7,787 nt of DNA, from positions 1-7,787 of the forward strand of contig JBBPIN010000061.1 in NCBI GenBank assembly GCA_038040285.1, given 5' to 3'. The DNA is from Mayfieldus sp038040285 (GTDB taxonomy: Bacteria > Actinomycetota > Thermoleophilia > Solirubrobacterales > 70-9). Position 1 is the stretch's first letter, and every line of letters starts with the position of its first letter. The notes beneath the pieces were generated by a model. It was not told where the DNA came from, made no database searches, and saw only the letters and a list, made by a program, of their open reading frames with translations. The position numbers and the translations under genes were made by a program. Of this stretch, positions 1 to 4,602 are shown piece by piece.

Positions 1-55
<55 letters not shown>

Positions 56-66
56 GCGGTAGGCCA

Positions 67-72
67 ATGCTA
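67..72 (-). promoter_or_regulatory. likely -10 element of the tRNA-fMet gene
   Basis: The minus strand reads TAGCAT within GCTAGCAT, ending 11 nt before the tRNA 5' end. This fits the TANNNT -10 pattern of actinobacterial housekeeping promoters. The other tRNA gene here has a near-identical GCTAGCGT in front of it, which supports the call. No convincing -35 box was seen. Confidence 0.45.
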
Positions 73-112
73 GCGCGATCGGGCCGAGATCTGGCAGGCG
101 CAATTGCCGGGG

Positions 113-118
113 TATTTT
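113..118 (+). promoter_or_regulatory. candidate -10 box TATTTT of the small-gene pair
   Basis: TATTTT stands out in an otherwise GC-rich stretch and lies 40 nt before the ATG at 158, leaving room for a leader with a Shine-Dalgarno. A TTGCCG at 104-109 is too close to be its -35. The box overlaps the dyad at 116-140, so a bound repressor would block initiation. Confidence 0.4.
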
Positions 119-140
119 GTTGATGAATTTGGTCAACAAA
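116..140. promoter_or_regulatory. perfect inverted repeat, candidate operator
   Basis: TTTGTTGA (116-123) and TCAACAAA (133-140) are exact reverse complements separated by 9 nt. The AT-rich arms contrast with the GC-rich surroundings, and there is no T-tract, so a protein-binding site fits better than a terminator. The arm centres are 17 bp apart, compatible with a dimeric helix-turn-helix repressor. The site covers the expected start point of a promoter with -10 at 113-118. No regulator gene is visible beside it, so the cognate protein is unknown. Confidence 0.5.
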
Positions 141-157
141 TGTGAAAGGGCGCGGCG

Positions 158-361
158 ATGGAGAAACGGGAGATCCTCACCTCACACGGCGCCCTGGCAG
201 CCCTTGCCAGCAAACGCATCATCGTCGGACGCTTCATAACCCTCGCCGACGCCGCGCGCGACCACGAAGGTCGCACCGCCGCCGTGCCCCTCGGCCGCCG
301 ACCCCACGACGAGGCGCTGAACGACCGCCTTCGCAAGGTGGACGCCGAGCGGACCTCGTAA
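158..361 (+). CDS. small hypothetical protein, 67 aa
   Basis: I do not recognise this family. The ATG at 158 has a good Shine-Dalgarno (GAAAGGG at 144-150, 7-nt spacing), and most third codon positions are G or C, as in the clear genes of the window. The product is mostly polar and charged: residues 9-27 are mildly hydrophobic with Ala and Ile, and the C-terminal half is rich in Arg, Asp and Glu. It has no signal peptide, membrane span, cysteine cluster or clear helix-turn-helix. The stop TAA (359-361) overlaps the ribosome-binding site of the next small gene at 372, so the two are probably one transcript under the dyad-bearing promoter at 113-140. The layout resembles a small two-gene regulatory or toxin-antitoxin operon, but no sequence motif supports that. 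Confidence 0.55.
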   Translation: MEKREILTSHGALAALASKRIIVGRFITLADAARDHEGRTAAVPLGRRPHDEALNDRLRKVDAERTS

Positions 362-371
362 GGAAGTAGCC

Positions 372-629
372 ATGCCGATTCTCGACGAACCCACCCCGAC
401 CGAGGAGCTGCAGCTCCCCCGCCTCCCGGGTGACGCGACGCTGCACGTGCCGCCCGGCGAAGCCGGGCTGTGAGAGGCGCTCCAGCGCCTCGAGGCGCTG
501 GAGGAGGCGATCCGGCTGCACGAGCAGGCGACCAGCCACCCCGCGGTGCCGCGGCGACCGGGCGACCACGACCTCTACCGGCGGCTGCGCGAGGACGAGC
601 AACGCCCCGGCTCCAACGGCAGCGCCTAG
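372..629 (+). pseudogene. small coiled-coil-like gene interrupted by in-frame TGA
   Basis: The ATG at 372 follows AAGGAAG (360-366) by 5 nt. The frame runs 33 codons (start MPILDEPTPTEEL) to a TGA at 471-473. The same frame then stays open for 51 codons to TAG at 627-629, with the same GC-rich third positions and a heptad-like Leu/Ala/Glu segment beginning EALQRLEALEEAI. An intact protein would be 85 residues with a charged C-terminal tail. The stop may be a recent nonsense mutation, for example CGA to TGA, or a sequencing error. If translation ends at 473 the product is 33 aa. A recoded TGA cannot be excluded because a perfect palindrome starts 6 nt after it. No internal start with a ribosome-binding site was seen after the TGA. 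Function unknown. Confidence 0.5.
480..503. repeat. 24-bp perfect palindrome after the in-frame TGA
   Basis: CTCCAGCGCC (480-489) and GGCGCTGGAG (494-503) flank TCGA (490-493), which is itself palindromic. In RNA this makes a 10-bp GC-rich stem with a 4-nt loop, starting 6 nt after the TGA at 471-473. It may be a by-product of the repetitive Leu-Glu-Ala codons, a DNA site, or an RNA structure acting on the TGA. Confidence 0.6.
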
Positions 630-648
630 GCGATCATCGATTCGCAAC

Positions 649-666
649 CCCGGGCAGGCTCCCGGG
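649..666 (+). repeat. short GC hairpin between small gene and ppx
   Basis: CCCGGG occurs at 649-654 and again at 661-666 with CAGGCT between. Because the hexamer is self-complementary, the two copies pair as a 6-bp stem with a 6-nt loop. No T-tract follows, so terminator activity is doubtful. It ends 20 nt before the ppx start codon and could affect translation or read-through into that gene. Confidence 0.35.
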
Positions 667-686
667 ATACATAGAGTCCCAGAACG

Positions 687-1658
687 ATGCCGGGGGGCGG
701 AGCCGAAAGAGAGCCTGGGCAGGGCGCGGCAAGCCGCGTAGCCGTCATCGACATCGGCACCAATTCGACCCGCTTGCTGGTCGCCGACGTCACCGACGGA
801 CACGTGCAGGAGCTGGACCGACGCACCCGCGTGACCCGCCTCGGACGCGGGGTCGACCTGTCGGGGAACCTCGCCACGGAGGCGATCGAGGGGGTCTGCG
901 AGGTGATCGCCGAGTACGTGGCCGCCTACGAGCAGCTGGATGTCACGGCGGTTACCGCGATCGCCACCAGCGCGGTCCGCGACGCATCGAATGGCGAGGC
1001 GTTCATCGCCGAGCTTCGCGAGCGCTTCGCGCTCACCGCCCGCATCCTCGACGGCGAAGAGGAGGCGCTGCTCACCTACCGCGGGGCGACCGCCGAGGAC
1101 CCGCCTCCCCAGCCGGTCGTCGTGATCGACATCGGCGGGGGATCCACCGAGCTGATCGTCGGCACCGGAGCGGAAGTCGAATTCCATACCTCCCTTCAGG
1201 CCGGCGTCGTGCGCCAGACAGAGCGCCACCTGGCCAGCGATCCGCCGACTCCCTCCGAGCTCGAGGAATTGGCGGGTGACGTGCTGGGCCTGATTTCGGC
1301 CGCGCTGGCCAGTAACCCGGCCGTCTACGCCGAGTCGGGGATCGCGGTGGCCGGCACCCCCACCTCGCTGGCGGCGATCGATCAGCGACTCGATCCCTAT
1401 GACCCGCAGCGGGTGCACGGCTACCGGCTCTCACTGGACTCGATCCAGCACATGCTGTCCCAGCTCGCCTCGCTGCCATTGGCCGAACGCCGCGAGGTCA
1501 CCGGCCTGGACCCGGACCGGGCGCCGACGATCGTCGCCGGGGTGGTGATCCTGATCGAGGCGATGCGCGCATTTGAGCTCACCGAGGTGACGGCCTCCGA
1601 GCACGACATCCTCCACGGGGCGGCGATCGAGGTATCCCAGGCGAGGAACCCCAAATAG
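687..1658 (+). CDS. ppx: Ppx/GppA-family exopolyphosphatase
   Basis: The 323-aa product belongs to the ASKHA-fold Ppx/GppA phosphatases, which release terminal phosphate from inorganic polyphosphate or hydrolyse pppGpp to ppGpp in the cytoplasm. The phosphate-1 motif is at residues 19-33 (AVIDIGTNSTRLL), ATSAVRDA at 93-100, the acidic LDGEEEA segment with the likely catalytic Glu at 121-127, phosphate-2 IDIGGGSTEL at 147-156, the adenosine-type motif AGTPTSLAA at 222-230, and ASEHDILHGA near the C-terminus. The length fits the short form with only the phosphatase module, like the mycobacterial enzymes, without the HD-like C-terminal domain of E. coli PPX. The ATG at 687 is the only start: an in-frame stop lies at 672-674 and no alternative start precedes the first motif. 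There is no clear Shine-Dalgarno. Polyphosphate versus pppGpp preference cannot be read from the sequence. Confidence 0.9.
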   Translation: MPGGGAEREPGQGAASRVAVIDIGTNSTRLLVADVTDGHVQELDRRTRVTRLGRGVDLSGNLATEAIEGVCEVIAEYVAAYEQLDVTAVTAIATSAVRDASNGEAFIAELRERFALTARILDGEEEALLTYRGATAEDPPPQPVVVIDIGGGSTELIVGTGAEVEFHTSLQAGVVRQTERHLASDPPTPSELEELAGDVLGLISAALASNPAVYAESGIAVAGTPTSLAAIDQRLDPYDPQRVHGYRLSLDSIQHMLSQLASLPLAERREVTGLDPDRAPTIVAGVVILIEAMRAFELTEVTASEHDILHGAAIEVSQARNPK

Positions 1659-1671
1659 TTGGTAGACAGTT

Positions 1672-1691
1672 CCTACTAAATTCTTGGTAGG
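1672..1691 (+). repeat. hairpin 14 nt after ppx
   Basis: CCTACTAA (1672-1679) pairs with TTGGTAGG (1684-1691), 8 bp with one G-U wobble, across a 4-nt loop ATTC. It lacks a following T-tract, so it is a weak terminator at best. It could instead protect the 3' end of ppx mRNA. A second TTGGTAG lies at 1659-1665 and could compete for the CCTAC arm. Its AT-rich loop region also contains TAAATT (1677-1682), a possible -10 box for the segment that follows. Confidence 0.4.
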
Positions 1692-1928
1692 CGACGTGGC
1701 CAAACGCTGGACAGGCGCGGGCCCTAGCGGGATGATCGTGCCGACTGGTGATGAGTCGGGCGGGATGCCCACCTCTGAGCCGGTTGCAGAGGATTCAGGC
1801 GATTGCCGCATCATGGCGCCTCCCGCCGCCTGAATCCACCGAATACCCCAATCGGTCCCTGAAGACGTACCCCTGCCCGTCCTGAGGGGCCAGCTTGGAC
1901 CGGCTGTCATTGACGACAGCCGGTCTTT
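1692..1928 (+). ncRNA. candidate structured RNA ending at terminator (tentative)
   Basis: The 273-bp gap between ppx and the SDR gene holds no convincing gene but several stems. GGTG/CACC (1747-1750 with 1770-1773) encloses GGGC/GCCC (1758-1761 with 1767-1770). Next come CCTCTG/CAGAGG (1772-1777 with 1787-1792) and a perfect 11-bp pair GGATTCAGGCG/CGCCTGAATCC (1791-1801 with 1827-1837). Then follow CCCCT/AGGGG (1870-1874 with 1885-1889) and the terminator at 1898-1928. Some stems share bases and are alternatives. The string of stems closed by a terminator resembles a small RNA or a 3' untranslated region. No known riboswitch core, tmRNA, RNase P or SRP motif was recognised. It could also be unconstrained spacer. 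Confidence 0.3.
1898..1928 (+). terminator. intrinsic terminator
   Basis: GACCGGCTGTC (1898-1908) and GACAGCCGGTC (1915-1925) form a perfect 11-bp stem with the 6-nt loop ATTGAC, followed by TTT (1926-1928). This is the best intrinsic terminator in the window. It would end transcripts from ppx or from the structured gap, just before the separate leaderless promoter of the SDR gene. Confidence 0.72.
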
Positions 1929-1942
1929 GCGTTGAGGGTGGA

Positions 1943-1948
1943 TAGGCT
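1943..1948 (+). promoter_or_regulatory. -10 box TAGGCT for leaderless SDR mRNA
   Basis: TAGGCT fits the actinobacterial TANNNT -10 and ends 7 nt before the GTG at 1956, so transcription would begin at or one base before the start codon. The same hexamer sits 7 nt before the ATG at 4582 and 6 nt before the GTG at 5943 on the other strand. No -35 is obvious, which is common for this promoter class. Confidence 0.55.
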
Positions 1949-1955
1949 GGCGGCC

Positions 1956-2804
1956 GTGAGTGGAGAGGACCGCGGGGCGGTGCTGATCAGCGGCAGTTCG
2001 ACCGGGATCGGCAGGGCCTGTGCGCTGCGTCTCGACCGCGCCGGCTTCCGCGTTTTCGCCGGAGTTCGGAATCGAGGTGACGCAGAATCGCTCGACGCCG
2101 AGGGATCCGAGCGGTTGGAGCCGGTGATCCTCGACGTCACCGACCGAGGAACTATCGGCGCGACCCGCGAGCGCATCGAACAAATCACCGGTGGGCGGCT
2201 TGCGGGGCTGGTCAACAACGCTGGGATCGTGGTCGCCGGGCCGATCGAGACGCTCGACCTCGACGCGCTTCGCCGCCAGCTGGAGGTAAACGTGACCGGC
2301 CAGGTGGCGGTGACCCAGGCCTTCTTGCCGCAGATCCGCTCGGCGCGAGGCCGCATCGTCCTGATGGCGTCGATCGGCGGGCGGATGTCGCTCCCCTATC
2401 TTTCGCCCTACCACGCCTCCAAGTTCGCGCTCGAAGGCGTCGGCGACTCGCTGCGGCAGGAGATGCGCCCGTTCGGGGTCAACGTCTCGATTATCGAGCC
2501 GGGGGCGATCGCGACACCCTTCTGGGGCAAGGGAACCGAGCAGGTCGACCAAGTGCTGGAGACGATGAACCCTCAGCAGCGCGAGCTGTACGAGGGATCC
2601 GCACGGGCGGCGGCTGCGGCGGCCGGAAAAGCGGGCGAGCGGGGGATCGCACCGGACCGCGTGGCGAAGGCGGTCGAGCAGGCGCTCACCGCGTCGCGGC
2701 CAAAGACCCGCTACCTGGTCGGCGTCGATGCGCGCGTGCAGGCAACGGTGCGCAAGTTGCTCCCCGATCGGCTGCTCGACCGCTTGGTCGCCAGCCAGAT
2801 GTAG
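1956..2804 (+). CDS. short-chain dehydrogenase/reductase (SDR), 282 aa
   Basis: A classical SDR with a Rossmann fold, expected to oxidise or reduce an alcohol/carbonyl with NAD(P)(H) in the cytosol. Numbering from GTG 1956: cofactor glycine motif SGSSTGIG at 12-19, Asp60 for the adenine ring, NNAG at 87-90, and the catalytic set Asn112, Ser139, Tyr152 and Lys156 within YHASK, then PG at 182-183. An arginine after the second strand (VRNR, 38-40) hints at NADPH preference. The C-terminal 80 residues, including an Ala-rich stretch, are the variable substrate region, so the substrate is unknown. TTG 1932 and GTG 1938 are in-frame alternatives. GTG 1956 is chosen because the motif then starts at the usual distance from the N-terminus and TAGGCT sits 7 nt upstream. 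The gene stands alone between a terminator and a convergent gap. Confidence 0.88.
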   Translation: MSGEDRGAVLISGSSTGIGRACALRLDRAGFRVFAGVRNRGDAESLDAEGSERLEPVILDVTDRGTIGATRERIEQITGGRLAGLVNNAGIVVAGPIETLDLDALRRQLEVNVTGQVAVTQAFLPQIRSARGRIVLMASIGGRMSLPYLSPYHASKFALEGVGDSLRQEMRPFGVNVSIIEPGAIATPFWGKGTEQVDQVLETMNPQQRELYEGSARAAAAAAGKAGERGIAPDRVAKAVEQALTASRPKTRYLVGVDARVQATVRKLLPDRLLDRLVASQM

Positions 2805-2808
2805 GACG

Positions 2809-2832
2809 ATTGCGGCGGCTTCGCCGCCTGAC
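2809..2832 (+). repeat. 24-bp repeat with TTCG hairpin, copy 1
   Basis: This segment begins with ATTGCGG, contains GGCGGC (2814-2819) and GCCGCC (2823-2828) that pair around TTC, and ends in CTGAC. It starts 4 nt after the SDR stop codon. An identical 24-bp copy in the same orientation sits at 7764-7787. In RNA it would form a very stable small hairpin closed by a UUCG-type loop. It looks like a dispersed extragenic palindrome rather than chance. Confidence 0.6.
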
Positions 2833-2842
2833 GGTCGCTCTT

Positions 2843-2923
2843 GGCCGGTGCCGTAGGCGCCGGCACATGCATGTCAGGCTGCGCAGCAGCCGCAAGTGAT
2901 GTGCCGCGGCGCAGCGCCGCGGC
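2843..2923. terminator. hairpin cluster between convergent genes
   Basis: The 128-bp gap between the SDR stop (2804) and the IlvG-like stop (2933) is packed with dyads. GCCGGTGCC/GGCGCCGGC (2844-2852 with 2856-2864) has one G-U pair. ACATGCATGT (2865-2874) is self-complementary. GGCTGC/GCAGCC (2877-2882 with 2886-2891) has a GCA loop. A perfect 21-nt dyad covers 2903-2923 with 10-bp arms. The position suggests bidirectional termination or mRNA 3'-end protection. There are no T-tracts, so canonical intrinsic termination is unproven. CGGCACAT (2861-2868) can also pair with ATGTGCCG (2899-2906), giving an alternative fold. Confidence 0.45.
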
Positions 2924-2932
2924 CAGAATCCA

Positions 2933-4582
2933 CTAGGCCAGGTTGGCCTTGCGCGGGTAGGCGACCTCGGGGTCGGTCAGCACGTTGACCAGCGAGGGCC
3001 GCCCGGACGAGAACGCCTGCTCGAGCGCAGGGCGCAGCTCGGCGGGCTCGCGGACCAGATAGCCGTCGCAGCCGAGCGCTTCGACCATCTTCTCGTAGGG
3101 GGTCTCGGGCTGCAGCTCAGCCGCCATCGAGTACTGGTAGAGGAACTTCATCGGGTGGTGCTCGAGCGCCCAGATCCCGTTGTTTCCCATCACACCGACG
3201 ACGCCGAGCCCGTGGCGGGCCATGGTGTCGAACTCGATCCCCGAGAAGCCGAAGGCCCCGTCCCCGAGCAGCAGGCAGACCTGGCGGTCGGGGTGGGCGA
3301 GCTTTGCCCCGATCGCCTGGCCGGGCCCGGCGCCGAGGCAGCCAAAGGGGCCCGGGTCCATCCAGCATCCGGGTTTGTAGGTGTCGATCAGGCGTCCCGC
3401 GTAGGAGACGAAGTCGCCGCCGTCGCCGATCACGATCGCGTCGCGGTCGAGCACCTCGCGCAGGTCCTTGTAGACGCGCACCGGGTGAAGAGGCGCCCGC
3501 TCGTCGTTCAGCTCCTCGACCTCGGCGGCGCGCTTTTCCTCCTCGACCTCTCGAAGCTCCCCGACCCAGGCCGAGGTCTTGGCCGGATCGCCGCCCGCAC
3601 CCTCGCGCAGAGCAGCGAGCGTCGCCGCGATGTCGCCGACCATGTCGATGTCGGGGGCGCGATTGGCGGTCAGCTCGTTGGGCGCGACATCCAGTCGCAC
3701 GATCTTGGTGTCATCGCCGAACGAGCCGCCAAAGCCAAGCCGGAAGTCGAGCGGGACGCCGACGACCAGGGCCACGTCGGCACCTTTGAGGCCGGCGCCG
3801 CGGGCGCGGCTGAGGGCCAGCTCGTGGTCGGCGGGGACGCAGCCACGCCCCATCCCGTTCAGAAACACGGGGCAGCCCAGCGCCTCGGCGAGAGCCTGCA
3901 GCTCCTCCTCGCCGTGGGCCCAGTAGACCCCGGTGCCGGCCATGATCGCCGGCCGCTGGGCGCCGGCGAGCAGCGCCGCCGCCTCCTCGACGCCATCGGC
4001 GGGTTCGCCGTCCGTCGGGGCAGTTGGCTCGGGAACCTCGGCCTCGGCCTCCATGAAGACGACGTCGAGCGGGTAATCGATGAAGGTCGGGCCGCTGGGT
4101 AGCTCCAAGGCTGTGTCGAGGGCGACCGCGGTCAGCTCCGGGATTCGCGCCGCGTCCTTGACCGTCTGCGCCGACTTGACCAGCGGGCTCACGAACGGAA
4201 GGTGGTCTATCTCCTGCAGCGAGCCCGATCCCCAGCGCATCTCCGGCGCCCGTCCGCCCAGGACGCAGATCGGGGAGCCGTTGAAGCGGGCGCCGGCGAT
4301 CGCGCTCATCCCGTTGGTCACCCCCGGCCCCGCCGTCAGCGCGCAAACGCCGACCCGGCGCGTCGCCTTCGCGAAGCCGTCGGCCGCGAACGCCGCCGAC
4401 TGCTCGTGGCGCACGTCGACGACCGCGATCCCCTCCTCCTTACAGCCGTCGTAGATCGAGAAGAGGTGGCCGCCGGAGAGCGTGAACAGGTGGCTGACGC
4501 CGCGCGAGGCGAGGGTTTGGGCGACCAGGCGCCCGCCGTGGACCGCAGTCTTCTGGTCGGTCCGTTGCTCGGCCGTGGCCAT
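2933..4582 (-). CDS. ilvG: IlvG-like ThDP enzyme, acetolactate synthase family
   Basis: The 549-aa product is a thiamine-diphosphate enzyme of the acetohydroxyacid synthase large-subunit family and resembles mycobacterial IlvG throughout, from LSGGHLFSIYDG near residue 35 to the AYPRKANLA C-terminus. Domains in order: N-terminal pyrimidine-binding domain with catalytic Glu60 in RHEQSAAFAADG and GPGVTNG at 85-91; central domain about 195-335; C-terminal pyrophosphate-binding domain with GDG at 440-442 and NN at 467-468, the usual ThDP-Mg motif. The expected reaction is condensation of pyruvate with pyruvate or 2-oxobutyrate for branched-chain amino acids. Neither ilvN (regulatory subunit) nor ilvC is adjacent, so a stand-alone or different 2-oxoacid/2-hydroxyacyl-CoA role is possible. 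The ATG at 4582 starts 20 bp after the preceding gene's stop, has no Shine-Dalgarno, and follows TAGGCT by 7 nt. Confidence 0.87.
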   Translation of the reverse strand: MATAEQRTDQKTAVHGGRLVAQTLASRGVSHLFTLSGGHLFSIYDGCKEEGIAVVDVRHEQSAAFAADGFAKATRRVGVCALTAGPGVTNGMSAIAGARFNGSPICVLGGRAPEMRWGSGSLQEIDHLPFVSPLVKSAQTVKDAARIPELTAVALDTALELPSGPTFIDYPLDVVFMEAEAEVPEPTAPTDGEPADGVEEAAALLAGAQRPAIMAGTGVYWAHGEEELQALAEALGCPVFLNGMGRGCVPADHELALSRARGAGLKGADVALVVGVPLDFRLGFGGSFGDDTKIVRLDVAPNELTANRAPDIDMVGDIAATLAALREGAGGDPAKTSAWVGELREVEEEKRAAEVEELNDERAPLHPVRVYKDLREVLDRDAIVIGDGGDFVSYAGRLIDTYKPGCWMDPGPFGCLGAGPGQAIGAKLAHPDRQVCLLLGDGAFGFSGIEFDTMARHGLGVVGVMGNNGIWALEHHPMKFLYQYSMAAELQPETPYEKMVEALGCDGYLVREPAELRPALEQAFSSGRPSLVNVLTDPEVAYPRKANLA

Positions 4583-4589
4583 GGCCGCG

Positions 4590-4595
4590 AGCCTA
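4590..4595 (-). promoter_or_regulatory. -10 box TAGGCT for leaderless ilvG-like mRNA
   Basis: On the minus strand TAGGCT (4595-4590) is followed by CGCGGCC and then the ATG at 4582. The SDR gene has TAGGCT, GGCGGCC, GTG, so 12 of the 13 bases before the start codon are identical. The box lies in the 20-bp gap after the SHOCT-protein stop codon, implying an independent transcript despite the tight spacing. Confidence 0.55.
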
Positions 4596-4602
4596 CCGTG
4601 CG

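Noticed and set aside
1747..1792. GGTGATGAG with nearby stems, resembling fluoride-riboswitch or hammerhead core strings.
   Set aside because: The rest of the fluoride motif and the hammerhead CUGAUGA/GAAA core are missing, and no fluoride exporter follows.
1696..1833. A 45-codon frame from GTG 1696 (starts VAKRWTGAGPSG) in the ppx-SDR gap.
   Set aside because: No clear ribosome-binding site or -10, weaker GC bias at third positions than real genes here, and it overlaps strong inverted repeats. Not excluded as a microprotein, but unsupported.
234..2552. Long minus-strand frames of 394 aa (234-1418) and 373 aa (1431-2552).
   Set aside because: They are shadows of the ppx and SDR genes in GC-rich DNA. 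Their translations are Arg/Gly/Asp-rich with no domain, and the plus-strand frames carry clear catalytic motifs.
3155..4102. Plus-strand frame of 315 aa opposite the IlvG-like gene.
   Set aside because: Antisense shadow. The minus-strand frame has complete ThDP-enzyme motifs throughout.
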